Source of the DNA: Bilabrum cf. latius
Lineage: Eukaryota; Bigyra: Bicosoecida; Bigyra; Bicosoecida
NCBI GenBank assembly: GCA_965178125.1
Contig: OZ237738.1
Span: forward strand, 930,001-994,000
DNA length: 64,000 nt
Reading direction: 5' to 3'
A program made the position numbers and the translations under genes. Each line of letters starts with the position of its first letter. Positions within the stretch are counted from its first letter, which is position 1. The notes under the pieces were generated by a model. It was not told the origin of the DNA. It did no database searches and worked only from the letters and a program-made list of their open reading frames with translations. This document shows positions 21,598-37,400 of the stretch, piece by piece.

Positions 21598-22058
21598 TGC
21601 TGCTACTTGCTCAAGAGAATAGAGACGCAACACCAGTTCGTCGCTATTTCGTAGCCATTCCAATCATGATACTATAATCTGCGTGCAATGCCAAGCAATT
21701 GTGGCATGCAAGTCCCCCGTGAACTGCTTCCGCTTACCGCAGCGTGTCGTCTCCCGATGGATCGGCAGCGCGGTTTATCAGATACGCCTTCTTTACGAAG
21801 AGGCTTTCAAGAGGGGACGTCATTAACCGTGCTACGTCCGACTCAAGTCGTGTGCAACGGTTTGGCACGGGAGCCACTACACCGCAAAGATAGCTGTACA
21901 CTGTGGCGCGCGAGAAGATCACCGGACGGAACTACTCTCAGCTACTGTGAATGTAAACACATAAAATCTTCTTAAAATCCAGGCCTTGGGTCACGGCGAT
22001 GCTCAGTAAGCCGATTCATTTAGTTCCTTCGTCCTGTAATAGTCGCGGCAACCGAATT
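21598..22058. other. Intergenic, nothing recognised
   Basis: Lower-GC sequence between the minisatellite and the tRNA terminator. No convincing frame, repeat or RNA. Confidence 0.4.
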
Positions 22059-22091
22059 AAAAATAAAAATAGTAAAAATAAAAAAGTTAAT
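22059..22091 (-). terminator. Pol III T-run terminator of tRNA-Ile
   Basis: On the minus strand the bases after the tRNA contain several T runs (CTTTTTTATTTTTAC and further), the normal Pol III stop signal. Confidence 0.75.
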
Positions 22092-22164
22092 TACTGGAAC
22101 TGGGTCTCGATCCCAGGACTTGCCGCTTATCAGACGACCGCTCTACCAACTGAGCTATACCAGC
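22092..22164 (-). tRNA. tRNA-Ile (anticodon GAU)
   Basis: The 73-nt minus-strand sequence folds as a cloverleaf: acceptor 5' GCTGGTA pairs with TTCCAGT (one U-U mismatch, one G-U), D stem GCTC/GAGC, anticodon stem GTCGT/GCGGC, loop CTGATAA with U33 and anticodon GAT, T stem CTGGG/CCCAG with loop ATCGAGA, discriminator A. No CCA is encoded, as in nuclear genes. T runs follow. No intron. GAU is uncommon for nuclear tRNA-Ile, which usually has AAU. Transcribed opposite to the flanking RING gene. Confidence 0.75.
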
Positions 22165-22628
22165 GCTTGGACGTTGTATATAATTTAAATATAGAGAGCA
22201 TAAATTGTATATTGCTATCATTAGTTTCTTCCTTTTTCCTCTCCATCCAGCAAGCAGGCCAGAGCTGCGGTTTCCCGATACTCCAGCCGTGACAATCGAA
22301 TATACGCTGCACCTTATGCAATGCTTACTGTCTCAATCGGGATCAGGCCGGACGGTGCGGACAGAATAAATGGGTCCCAAGTTCGCTGGTAGCTGCGTTG
22401 CACACGCAAGGCCGCGTGACGCACGATCAGCGCATGCCCAAGTACTACTTGCCACGAACAAAAATCCTGCCGCGGAATTCTGAGCCTCATAGACATTGGT
22501 AGAGCTATGCGCGCGTGCGACCACGTCTGGCGGCACGCAGTCGCGGGCGGGTGGGGTCGCTCACACGAGCGTGGCGCGGCAGTGGCGATCGATCTGGTCA
22601 CACGTTTGCGCTTCGAGGCACTTCGAAC
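22165..22628. other. Intergenic between tRNA-Ile and RING gene
   Basis: AT-rich near the tRNA (ATATAATTTAAATATAG) and GC-rich toward the RING start codon. Possible promoter region; no gene supported. Confidence 0.4.
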
Positions 22629-26096
<3,468 letters not shown>

Positions 26097-26349
26097 AGAT
26101 GACTACGAGACGAATCCACGAAGACCTGGGATCTACCAGACTTCACGCTTCATCTGCAATGGCCTAAACCACCTGAGCTCCACCCGGAGGACCCTATTTC
26201 GCCTGGAGAGCGATCTGAGCAAAATGTTGCGACCGAACCAAACTTGACGATGAAGATCCAGAGGCCTCGGGGGAGATGCAGAGCAGAATTGCAGCGAACA
26301 GAGGCCGTAAAGGCCCTGACCAGCTTGCGGATCATGAAATTGCATTGAA

Positions 26350-29300
26350 ATGCTTGCTATTGCGCCCCCGTGGACCTTCACGGCTGCTGCCGTTGCAGTG
26401 CTCGGGGTTCATTGGTGTTCGGGCGCAACCGTTGCTAACGGGCCGGGGCCCCTCCCGGTCATCGGGGCAGGCGCTAGCCTGCCAAAGAGGGTTTACGATG
26501 ACGTACATGCACTGTATCGTCTACAGGAGCCGTCCGTAGTGAGGTTCAATGCAAAGATGCGCAGTCATTTGCTGCCGACGGAACCTTCGACCTGAACCTG
26601 CGTGCTGCTGCCGATTAAAGTCCTTGATCCCTTCCATGCAGGCAGTACAGTACGAATCGATCGGATCTAGCTCCGGGATTCGCAGGATCATGGCGAATGC
26701 GGTTGACTTTGCGGGGAGCGACCGGATTATGCAAGACGATGAATACGCAACCGTGACGGATGCACAGCTTGCGCCGGCACTTGCAGCGGCTGTGGTCCCA
26801 GTGTATAACGTAAATCTGAAGCATTCGTCTTCGCTTAATACCTCGTTTGCACCGGGAACGGTACCGAACGTAGCGCCCGGAGTAGACACCGTTGGGAGGG
26901 TCGTCATGACGGGCGAGTTAATCGCCGACGTGTTCGAGGGCCGGCTCGCGACCTGGGACGATCCGAGGATCAGAGCCTTAAACCCGCACATTGCAGAGTT
27001 GCTGCCAAGCACTCGCATCGTGCGGGTGGTGCGGGCCCGCAGCAGCGGCACAACGGAAATCTTCGCGAGCTTTCTGGCGGACGCTTCGAGCTCCTTCCGT
27101 GCGTCTGCTGTCGCCGAGAGCGCCGGTGGGAGGCTGTCGCTGCCGAGCTGGCCGGAAGGAAACGTGTCGTTTAGTGAGCCCGGCGCGGCTCTGGCAAACT
27201 CGAGCGGCGATGAAGCGGCGAGGCATCCGCCCGGCTGGCACCAGACCACGCAGCTGGTCAGGGTTTGGAGCACCACTGGCGAGGCCGACGTGGTGGTATC
27301 TACGCCCGGGGCCATCGGGTACGTGGTGGCAGACGTAGCCGTGGAGCGGGGCATGACCAGCGCGCTGCTGCTGAATCGAGGAGGGCGCGTGGTCGACAGC
27401 ACCGCGGAGGGCGTGACCTTCACGCTCATGGAGCGGGGCGCCCGCTTCGACGAGCGGCTGACGGCCTCTTTGCTGGGAGCCGAGTCTGTGTTTGCGTGGC
27501 CATTGGCAGGGTACACGTACATCGTATGGGCCATGGAGAGGAGCCGCAGCCTGAGGCAGGAGGCCGTGAGGCTGGGGCACGAGGACTCGCTGGCTGGTGA
27601 GCTTGCTTTGTCGAGGGAGCTGCAGGGGCAGGGGAGGGAGGGTGCGGCGCGGCTGCGGGAGCTGTGCAGGCCCAAGCTGGAGGCGGCCAAGTTCTGGCTG
27701 TGGGTGTACGAGTCTCCTGCGGCAGGTCGGGTCATTCGCAGCCGCGGATTCGTCTCGGTCACGCCGTTCGTTAGAGACATCATTGTGGACCGTCTGCGCA
27801 GCGGGCTGGAGTGCGGCGGCGTGCCCATGTTTGGGCCCGTTGGAACCGATGGGATCGTGGGAGGAGGCTCAATGGACATGCTCAAGTACGTCAACAAGCT
27901 TCGGTTCGGGCAGACGGTCGTATCTCCAGACAAGACCCCCATGAGCCTGCTGCTCGAGGTCGGGATTGACAGCAGCAGCCCAACGGAGCTGCCCTCCCAA
28001 CCGACAAACCGGCGCCTCTTTCTAGCGAACCGACCTTGGCCGTCCCCGCCCAGCTCAACATCGCTACCGGGTGACATTGCGTCCGAAAGGCTCGGCCCTC
28101 TGTCTCTTGCAGCGGCCCGGTTATTCCAGTCGGCTGGCAGCGGCCGTGCAAGCTTGAGTCAACTGTCGCGGCCTGCTTCTAATATACAACCTGGATCTCG
28201 ATCGCTGCAGGGAACAGAGTCTAGCGCGGCATTGTCATCGGGCACGGTCGACCCTAGTGCTGCCATGCAGCTCTGGGCAGGGTGCGCCGACATTGCCGCA
28301 TAGATGGTTGTTTCCGGGCTCGAGAGCGGGCTGCTGGACCGGAGCATGGTTGCTGCCTCCCTGAGAATCGCCCCCACTATCGCACTAGCTGATGTACCGA
28401 CGATGGCTTTGATCGGAGTTGATGCTCTGCCTCGTCTTGATGCCAGGTATGGGCTCGTTAGCACCTGCGGCGGGCCCGGCCCCGGTCTGGTGAGGCATGC
28501 AGCCCTCGGCCGGATAGCCCTTGCCAGCTCAGCGCTCAGCGCTGGCCTGAATGACGCCCTGCTGAGGCAGCTCATGGGCCCCTTCGGCACTGAAGAGCTT
28601 TCGAACGCACTTGTGCACGAAGCGCTCGAGAGCTCACAAGACCAGCAGCTAGGGGTCGCAGTGCAGTCCAGCACGTACCTTGATGGAACTGTCGAGCTTC
28701 CCGACATGCCCTGGCACCAGGACCCGGTGTTCTTGCAGCAGGAGCGGTACTTCGAGATGCTTTCTGTCCCCGTTGCGGGAGTGGGGCAAGGGGTCCTGTA
28801 CAAGCTGGACGGACTGGACACCGCCACCGACTGGTCAGTGCTTGGGGCGCCCGGAACGGCGCAGGAGACTGCCCCGCCGCTCGCGTTCAGCTTCCGCACT
28901 CTGGCTGCGATACTCGCCGGCAATGTATCATACTGGGACGACGCGCTCATTCGTCACGATAACCCATGGGCGGTCGCGTACCTGCCGCACACGCCCATGA
29001 AAGTCGTCTTGCCGGAGTTCCCCTCGATCTCGATGCAGGCAGTCGGCGCAAGGGTTCTGCGCGAGGTGCCTGACTTTGCGAGCTGGCTTCAGGCACGAAG
29101 GTAGAACGAGTAGCCGCAGATGGAGACACTAACACTCAGCCAAACATCCGCGCCAGAACGGCTCATGCAGTTCGACGTGTACCCCGGCAGCTTCATGCGC
29201 CCCGGTAGCAACGATTTGGCTCGAAGCGTTGTTTCTGGCGTGGAAGGGGCCTTGCTCATCGATTCTATCGTTCATCCTGTCCCCGCGCGAGTGGGATCCT

Positions 29301-32300
29301 TCTTGCTCCCCATCAATGATACGGAGCTGGCCGGCATGGGTGGCAGCAATGCAACGGCGTCCTCTGACGTCTGCGAAGCCAGCAAACCAAGCGTCAGCGT
29401 ACCGCCCGGCACGGTTCGCACGGTTTGGTGCAGTGCTTCGGTCGAGGCGTGTTTTTCGGCCTCCAATAACACATTCAACGAAAGCAGCCTGCAGCTGAAT
29501 CTTGGAGAGGCCTCTTCGGCACAGTAGCACAAGTACGGTTGCTGGCCAGTGACCGCGTCGTACACTGTTCTGATGCCACGCAGGTACGCAGACCCGTAGC
29601 TAGCAGCCGAAGACCAAGACTACAGAACGTACCCTGCCAGCTACTCTGCCCAATTCGGTCGGAACCCGTGGCTGCCATTGCTTCCCCCTTGCGCGCGGGG
29701 GAAGGAGCTAGGCGATCTTGTGCGGTTTGGCATATCCGAGCAGGCATCGGAGCTAATCGTTCGAAGGCTCGGTCTGGGCGCGCTACCCCCACGATTGCGC
29801 GCTGCAGTGGATCGAGCAGTCAGTCTAGATCTACTTTGTGGTAACAATCCAATATCAAGGCCAGTGGTTGACTGCCTGCCAGGCGAGGAGCGCATCAATC
29901 CGAGCCTGTGCCGCCGCTGCGCCGCCGGTACCTTCATCCTGCCAGGCGACCAGACCTGCTAGGAGTGCCCCGTGGGAGGCGAGTGTTCAGGTGGAGATGT
30001 TGTCGTTGCAAGACCGGGGTACTGGCAGAGCAACGAGGACCCGCTCGACTTGAATTCGTGCCCGCTAGGCGCGTGCTGCATGATGCCTGACGAGGTTGGA
30101 TAGTTCTAGGGGTGCTCGGTGAACAGCACGAACCGATGCGCAGCGGATCGCGATCCAGAATCTGTCCTTTGCGCTCGTTGTCGCACGGGGTTCCAAGCCC
30201 TGGGAGGGAGGTGCTACCCGGAGTGCGGTAGCGACGTGCTGATTCAGCGGCAGTGGGGGGTGGCATGCATGGTAGTATTTCTTTGCATCGCGGCCAATGT
30301 TATGATGATGTATATCGGCCCGGCAGGGCACTCTGGTCTATTCAAGGTGGTGGTTGACCACCTCCAGGTGGCCTTTTTGTTCCTGCAGGGAGTCAGTGCT
30401 TCCATCGCGAGCCTGACTACCGTGCTAGGCCTTTCAGACGATGTTCCAGCTACGCTTCACGCCACTGCATGCCTATTAGGCGACAGAGGCAGCTACTTGG
30501 CCCCTGTGTCACAGGGGCTCGTTGAACTGCTTGCCTTGGGGCTGCTTCCAGTGATGTTTAGCATCGAGGTAGGCTTCCGCAAACTGGTTCGAGTTGGTGT
30601 GCTGTTGTGGTGCCCAACGGCCCGCATGCAGCTGGCCGTGCAAGACCTCCACAAGCATGAGGTATAGCACTAGACTATTTGCTAGAGAGCATTGTGTGGA
30701 ACGGGTAGTTGTTGCCGTCGTAGTTTGCACAGCGATCAAGGCTCCACGGAAGAATCGTCGAATGTGACTCAGTCGGGCAGTGATCAGGTCGGTGTTGCAG
30801 AGATGGAAGCCGCCCCGCGTACGGATGCAGAGGCTGGAACTGCGGCGAAAGCGCCGTTCCAGCCAGAGCTGCAACGCCAGGCGTCAAGACTCCGAGAATC
30901 TGGGGTGCTGGTTATTGCGTCCCCGCGTTTGTCGGCACCAAGCTCCGGGCGAGGAGTGAGGTGGGCATTGCTAGGGACAGACGTAGACATGTCGATACGA
31001 AAAAGATATTTTTGGGCGACGTGGCGCATGCTTCTTGTGGGGTACATGACTGTCATGCTGTCGGGCCTGTCTGTGCTCGACTGCAAAGCCGTTGCTGGCC
31101 AGCGGATTATGCGAAGTGCGCCTGGGATACGTTGCGATACGACCACGCATCGTGCCGTATAGACGGTAGCAGTTGTTCTGGTGGTGATTGTTGGACTACT
31201 ACTCCCAATGGGAATCGTCATTTGGATGTACGAGGAGCTTGGTGGTGAGACAGGCATCGCGGTGGGACGCTTCTAGGGTGCGAGCTTCTGGCTGGCCAGG
31301 ACAATCATGAAGACAAAGGTGGCGCTGTCGCTTCTCCCATGTCTTGGATCGTGCTTGTTCGGTAGCATGGTCAAGACGAGATGGTACCGCAGATACAAAC
31401 ACCGGGGTGGCAGCTATCCAGGCGACAATCTAGTGTTTACGAACGGCGACCCATTCAAGCTGATGGCTTTGCGGGTGAAAGGCAAGATACGAAAGGCCGG
31501 TGCTGAAGACACGAATCATCTTCGAACTAAGAAACGAAGCTCTGTAGCGCCTCTTGACGTAGGCCATGCGCCGACAGTTTGTGATTCAACCCAGGTTCCA
31601 TTACAGGCTGCAGTTGACGGCGGCAGAGGAGTCCAAGTCGCCACCGTGGTGAGACTGTCGTCCGGTAGCGGGTCGCAGCTGTTTCAGAGTCGAGCCATGA
31701 GCGCGTAGCCTTCTGAAATAGGCACACCGCAGTACATTGGTAGGACAGGTACTGGCGGTGCAAGAAACGCGCTTATGGATTCAGCTACTCTGAGTTACCA
31801 ATCAATCCAGAGCGGTTGTCCGGAGCATCAAGCTACGCGACGTCCCACCGGAAATGGGGATCAAAGTCAACAGAGTCTTGAAAACGGTAGTTTCTTGATA
31901 AGTGACACGCCAAGTGTCAGACCAAGCAGCAATGTGGGCCCGGGCTCGGAAACGCAAAGCTCTACGCTTGCACTGCAGCTGCCTACGCCCTAGGCAGCGA
32001 GTCATGGTATGGCGATCCACACGGTGCCGTCCACCAGCAGTACCGGTCATCCTCCGCCGGCTGTCTCGCAAGACTAGTCACGGTCTTCTACTGCCAGCAG
32101 AACAGTTCAAATTGCGGTTGGCACACCATAGTGTGGCCCATCAGCTTCGTCGATGGGCGGCGAAAACGAGATTGGATTGGATAGAGGGACCTCGAGCAGC
32201 AGCGACTCCTCAAAGGTGCTGGCAATTCGAAGCAAGGAAGCGTGTCAAAACGACCCGTCTACTGGCGCACAAACCGCGAGTGCCTCAAGCACTCTGCGTT

Positions 32301-33388
32301 CAACTGCTGGTCAAGGAGGACTGCAGCCCTGCACTTCGATCATGAAATAGCCGCGCCCGCAGCCCACCCGGCCGCGAAATTAGAGGCGCGTAAAGGTGGT
32401 GACCCTGGCAGACATGCAAACTGTTGGTCTGGAGCTTGGAGGCTGGGTCAAGGAGCCCTATCGCCTGTGGTTCGAGGGCCTATACCTCCTGATCAAGGCG
32501 CTCGTTGCTGTGCTCGCGACGGCGCTGCCCTCCAGGATGGCGAGTATCATGGCTGCCGCGCTGCTGCTGCTCTCTTCCAGGCTGATCATTATCATGTGGC
32601 GACCATTCTATTAGCTTCGATCACTCGTAGCGTTTGCTATTAGTTCCATCGGTCTCGTGGCGCTGACCATGGCCATCCTCGGAGTAGAGGCTGTCAAGGA
32701 CGTCCTGCAGCTCGAGGAGCTGGACAGCGGCAGCACGGCAGAGTTTGAGGCGCTGTTGGTGGCCGGCGCCCACAATTTGCGGATTGCAGCGTACGTGTTC
32801 GCTGCCGCGCCGGCACCAGTGCTCTTGTACCTTTCTGTGAAGCAACTCCTTGAGGCTTTCGGGTGCATCGAGGTGGACGAGGAGGCAGAAGCCATGGAAC
32901 GTAGGCAAGACATGGAACTCCAGCGCAAGGCTGAAGAGCTCAGGAGAAGGGCGCAGAGGAAGGTGAGGATGATAAAGGCTGTGAATACATCCACCGCACG
33001 ATCTGATCCGCGTTTTGGGTCGCATGCAGTGTCGGCGGGATGGCAAGGTCACGTGGGTAGCAGCAGCACCAGCAGCTCAAACAGTCCTCCTGCAGGACAA
33101 AGGCGCGGACGATCGTCCACCATAGGAATCGGTCTGCTGATGCCACCCTCAGTCAGCACTCGGTCGCGAAGGGGCAGCGGTGCGTCAACCATGGATGGGT
33201 CGGCGACGTCAGCGACTCAGCAGTTTGATTTTGGGCACGACTAGAGCTATAGTTCCGATTCGCCCTTGCGAAGCAAGACAAAGGAGAGCTCTTGTGACTA
33301 CGGAGGTGATTCATAGGCTGGCACAAACCATCCGCGGCGACACAAGCCGAGTGCAGACTCCCGTCGTATCCGGATGCCACCTGAGTGA
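26350..33388 (+). CDS. 2,311-residue receptor-like membrane protein with two PstS-like domains
   Basis: Exon 1 (26350-26538) encodes a signal peptide and GAGASLPKRVYDDVHALYR, the start of a PstS-type phosphate-binding fold. A 103-bp intron (26539-26641, GTGAGG...CATGCAG) joins it in phase 0 to AVQYESIGSSSGIRRI and DFAGSD, classic PstS motifs. A second PstS-like domain follows (residues ~620-1020; FSFRTLAAILAGNVSYWDD). Then a Cys-rich segment (~1150-1260; CPVGGECSGG, LCARCRTGF) and about nine hydrophobic segments between ~1268 and ~2130, ending in a Ser-rich tail. TGA at 33386-33388. The 6.7-kb exon holds 22 in-frame TAGs and no TAA or TGA. The substrate is likely an oxyanion such as phosphate; a sensor or uptake role is inferred. 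I know no characterised protein with this exact layout. Confidence 0.8.
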
Positions 33389-33588
33389 TCTAGCTGCACC
33401 CGATGGTGTATGGTGGCTGGCAAGAATTAGCAGTCGATTGCAAAATAACGTGGCTCGATACAAACGCACAGCACCGCCCAGATGCTCGGAAACGACCCCT
33501 TTGCGACAGCTTCTGCTCGGTCCACTCGAAAGTTCCCAACCCAACCACGGGAAAGCAACAGCGGCACGACCGTAGTACATCACACGCT

Positions 33589-34974
33589 TCACCTGTACCG
33601 CCCGCCGTCCGTGTCGTCCCACAGGTCGCAGTTCTTGCCGACCTTGGCCTTGAGTCCCTCCGTCGCCTCCGTGAGGGCCTTCATCGTGTCCTCGTCCAGC
33701 GGCGTCAGCGCGGCCTTCACGTTGCTGCCAACGTGGGAGGCCTTGGAGGCCCCGAAGAGCACGCTCACCACGCCGGGCCTCTGCAGCGCCCATGCAAGAG
33801 CCACCTCCGGCATGGGCCTGCCTGCCTTCTCACAGATCGCCCTGATGTCCGCGACGGCCTTCCAGAGCTCCTCCTCGCAGCCGGGCTCAGAGTGCCTGCA
33901 CTTGGGGCTCACGTCCTTCCCGAACAGCCGGGAGCGGCTGAGGCCCGGGTTGCACTCGGAGGTCTTCGTGTACTTGCCGCTGAGGAGGCCCTGCTGCAAG
34001 GGAGAGTAGGCCATGATGCCCACTGCTCCGCCCTCTGCCTTATCGCAGGCAGGCTTCACCTCATGCTCGATGGCCCTCCACAGCAGGGAGTAGGGCAGCT
34101 GGTTGGTCACGATGGGCACCCCGCTCTTGACGGCCGCCTCCAGGTCCTTGGGACCGTAGTTGGACACGCCCACCGCCTTGATCTTGCCCTCGTCCTTGAG
34201 CTCCTTGAGGGCGCGGAAGGTCTCCTCGGCGGGCACGTCGTGGTTGGGCCAGTGCACCTGGTACAGGTCGATGCAGCCCTCGGCAAAGTCGCCCAGGTTC
34301 TTCAGCGACCCCTCGCAGGCGGCCTTGACCTCGTCGTACTTGAGGTGGTTGTTGAGCACCTTGGATGCGATCACGACGTCCGATCGCTTCACACCAGACG
34401 CCTTCAGGGCAGCGCCCAGCACCCGCTCGGACTCGCCGCCGCCGTACGCCTCGGCCGTGTCAAAAAAGCTGCAGCAAGGGTCCGAAAACATCAACGAAAC
34501 GTTCCAACATACTACCCGGAAAGCTATGAACGAGCACCATAGTGTGTTACGATCTCTCGAGAGATTGCGAAGATGGCTGGCAACGAGGGGTTTGGCGCGT
34601 CACAATCAAGATCGGACGAATACTGGGTGACCTTTGACGAGCAAGCGGATGAACTGGGCACCAACCCTCATAATACGATCCACACATATATTTCTATTAC
34701 ATGCGTAGCCCAGACTAGCATAGAATCAGCGCAAGGGCTAGCTAAACACGGCAAACGTACCTCAACTCTCTGTGCCTCACTTGATACCGGCATCGAGAAC
34801 CGCCTATACAATCTCGTTGTACGCTTCTTGGCTTTGCTTTGCGTACGTTTCTGTGGGATCCGCCAGCTGCCAGCTTCCGAAGCCCAACACAGTGATCTCC
34901 TTGTCGATACCGGCCAACTTGATCTTGGGAATCGTGGGCTTGCTTTCGCCTGAACCTCCTGCTGCTGCTGCCAT
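33589..34974 (-). CDS. Aldo/keto reductase, two exons
   Basis: Exon 1 (34974-34781) starts at ATG 34974 and contains KLAGIDKEITVLGFGSWQLA; exon 2 (34468-33589) ends in TGA. The 312-bp intron (GTGAGG...CTGCAG) is removed in phase 2 to give LDAGINFFDTAEAYGGG, exactly the AKR signature with catalytic Asp and Tyr. Lys (IASKVLNN) and His (YQVHWPNH) complete the tetrad. VGVSNYG, AYSPLQQGLLSG and SVLFGASKASHVGSNV are typical NADPH-binding loops. TAG at 34804-34806 (codon 57) gives EIV-Q-AVLDAGIN; without it exon 1 would end early. 357 residues, usual for the family. The frame extends upstream with a basic, Ser-rich stretch but no ATG. Substrate unknown. The gene converges on the PstS-like gene. Confidence 0.92.
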
Positions 34975-36067
34975 GATACTCCTAAACGGTAGTGTTGATG
35001 CAACACGAGAGGAAACAAAGGCGGCGCGACGGTGCACGACTGCTGTAGTGGGCTAGGCTCTGGGAGGCGAGATGTCAACTTCCGGGGTTCCGGTTCACCC
35101 CATTCGCGGCGAACGCATCAGAACCATCCGTCACCAGGTGGGCACCCGTCCCGGATGGTAGTTGCCTACTAGCAGACATGATCCGCCCCGGATCCTCGTC
35201 CGCTCCCATCCGCGGCGGATGATCTCGGCGGGGACGATCTCGGCGCTGTCCGCCGCGGTTGGGAGCGGACCGCTGGTCACCGGTCCGCTGGTCACCGGTC
35301 CGCTGGGGATGGCAGCGGACGACGATCTGACAGCGGATGGTTATAGAGGCTACCATGCTCAAGTCCAGCCAGAAGGCGATCGATGGGACTCGACAGAATC
35401 ATACACTCCGAACGATCGTGTTTTCAAAACAGGCAGAACACTTGATCCAATGGTTCTAGAGTTGCTCGGCGGTGTGCGCGCACGATCCAGCATGTGCGTG
35501 TCCGTAGCATCCATCCTGGTACAAGGCCCACGATGCCCCGCACTGGGGACACAAGACATGACACGCCCTAACGGCACAAAAAATGAGTGTGAGTGGCGGA
35601 AGCTCAGATACGGCAGCACGTCTCGTGTGCTGTGGTGTAGCCTGCCTTTGCAGAACGCAAGCAGTTCTGTCGACTCTTCCTCTACTTCTGGTCCCTAACG
35701 TCACCACCTATCCAGCAGCAACGGTAGACCCATGACACTGCGCATCAAAAAAGCTCAGGGTGAAATCCAGTCTCTCACCAATCAGGACGATAGAGCAGAA
35801 CTTGTTCGATGGCGCGGTCGCGGTTCCGCAGTATCCGATCGGATTCCGGCGCCGCGACGAGCACTTGCTTTTCGCATTGCGCCACTCCAGAGCTCGCCCC
35901 AAGCTATATTTGAACTATCTCTAGCATTCATCTGTGGAATATAGGCCCATTAAAGCCAGTGAAGTCTCGAGAGGCATACTTTATCGAGACTATGGACAGT
36001 ACTAGGACGCAAGAGAGGAGTGAGCAGAACGAGCGAGCGTAGGGCTCTGTAGATCCAATGCACAGCA
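34975..36067. other. Intergenic with a foldback sequence; no supported gene
   Basis: Contains the inverted repeat at 35198-35270 and, just after it, three GGTCCGCTGG-type direct repeats. A plus-strand frame (35162-35698) runs through the repeats but has no recognisable content. Confidence 0.4.
35198..35270. repeat. Foldback element 1
   Basis: Arms 35198-35219 and 35249-35270 are inverted 22-bp repeats with one mismatch, around a 29-base loop. The arms contain TCCGCCG/CGGCGGA words that also make up the foldback at 37135. Confidence 0.75.
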
Positions 36068-36748
36068 ATGTTTCGTTCGTTCGAGTCTTGTACCGCACAT
36101 AGTATACCACACAAGATTGATGCATATCCTTCTGCGGGTCAAAACGCACCTAATCTTGCAGTTTGGGCGGCCGTAGGGTTTTAGGGGCTGATTGAAGCAT
36201 TGAAGAGCATCCGTGAGGACGACAAAAAACTGTTTGAAGGGGCCATGCACAAAGCAAAGCTGGGTTTAAAGGCAATGAAAGAGAATCTAGCGTCGAGCAT
36301 GACAGCAAGCGGTGACTTCGCGCAACTTGAAGTCAAGTCTCTCTTCGCAAATAAGGAGGCCGAGAATGCCTTCTTTGAGGATATAAGGCAAGTATCTGCG
36401 GGTCCAGATGCGGCTGGAACATCTGAACAGCTGCAAAATCCGGTGTGCAAAGGCGCCGAAGACGCTCCGCTCGCCCAGAGTGCGGTAGGGTCGCGAGCCA
36501 TGCTGATCGACGCTACCATGAAGGACTCTGTCACAACGGTTGAGTCCCAGGCGAGAGGCGGGGGCGCGGCGTTGGGCCAGGCGTTGGGCCAGGCACCCAG
36601 GCGGGCAGGTGCGGCGCAGCGTGCCATGGATGACGGGGGCGAGGACGACGATGGGGATGAAGACGACGATGCGCAGGAGGAGGGGGAGGAGGAGGAGGAG
36701 GAGGAGAGGGAGGGGGAGGAGGAGGCCCGCGGGAAAATGCCGCTCTGA
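36068..36748 (+). CDS. Hypothetical protein with acidic tail
   Basis: ATG 36068 to TGA 36746-36748, 226 residues, one TAG (36182-36184) read as Gln. The middle part is helical and charged (REDDKKLFEGAMHKAKLGLK). The C-terminal 50 residues are a nearly continuous Asp/Glu run. No family recognised. Codon use in the first 60 codons is AT-richer than in neighbours, so the true start could be downstream. Confidence 0.45.
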
Positions 36749-37400
36749 GGCCATCGGTGGAACCCACTGGAGGTGATAGGATGACGCAGTGGCGCGAGAA
36801 GGATGGCAGGCAGGTGCTCGGACGTCGCGGAGGAGGCAGCCGCAGCAGGCTTGCAAGGATTGCAATGACTGAATTGTCTCAAGGTTGGATTTAACTTATG
36901 CCCCCCTGCGCCGTACGGCGTCCCTGGTGACCTGGAGCAACGCAGCTGTCGACCTCAGGCCCTCGGGCTAGGGGGCCACCCGTTCGAGTCATTCGTGCCT
37001 GACCCGCCCCCAGATAGATCTATACACATCAGCCTCATAACGGCGGACATTCTCGAGAAAGCGATCAGAAAAGCAAAACAGTGGGGCTCCGTCTCGGGCG
37101 AACGGACGGCCTCGGGGCGGGTCCGCCGCCGTCCGCCGCAGACGGAGTCCCGAGCCGTCCGCCGTGAATGGGCGCCACGGCGGACGGCTCGGGGCTCCAT
37201 CTGCGGCGTACGATGGCGGACGCCCGTTCCGGCGGATGGCGTCTGATGGGTCCGCCGTGGACGGGAGCCGACAGCGGCCCTCATCGGTCCGCCGTAACCG
37301 GGACTCGCCAGTGGTTGCCAGTGGCGCACCGCGCCACAGTGGCATGCACCGGAACGTGCCCAAAAAGCGTACTGATTTCAAGCCAAACAAAGGGTTTCCA
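36749..37400. other. Intergenic with long inverted repeat
   Basis: Holds the foldback at 37135-37207 in a region rich in TCCGCCG words. The frame of the downstream gene stays open upstream of its ATG through part of this region, with an earlier in-frame ATG at 37344. Confidence 0.45.
37135..37207. repeat. Foldback element 2
   Basis: Arms 37135-37166 and 37176-37207 are 32-bp inverted repeats with two mismatches around a 9-base loop. Weaker pairing continues outward to roughly 37108 and 37234. The core arm is GAGCCGTCCGCCGTG. It could form a stable hairpin in DNA or RNA. Confidence 0.85.

Noticed and set aside
20829-21654. Repeated 76-residue His/Pro-rich proteins
   Set aside because: They are phases of the 85-bp minisatellite and shift frame every unit.
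22092-22164. Suppressor tRNA for UAG
   Set aside because: The anticodon read from the loop is GAU (Ile); no CUA tRNA was found in the window.
26521-28077. Long minus-strand frame opposite the PstS-like gene
   Set aside because: Shadow frame; the plus strand encodes the recognisable binding-protein domain.
26350-33388. Pseudogenes carrying nonsense mutations
   Set aside because: Random decay would give TAA, TGA and frameshifts too. This gene has 22 TAGs and none of the others in 2,249 codons of exon 2.
35162-35698. Candidate 178-residue gene
   Set aside because: It spans an inverted repeat and short direct repeats, has no motif and no codon signature.
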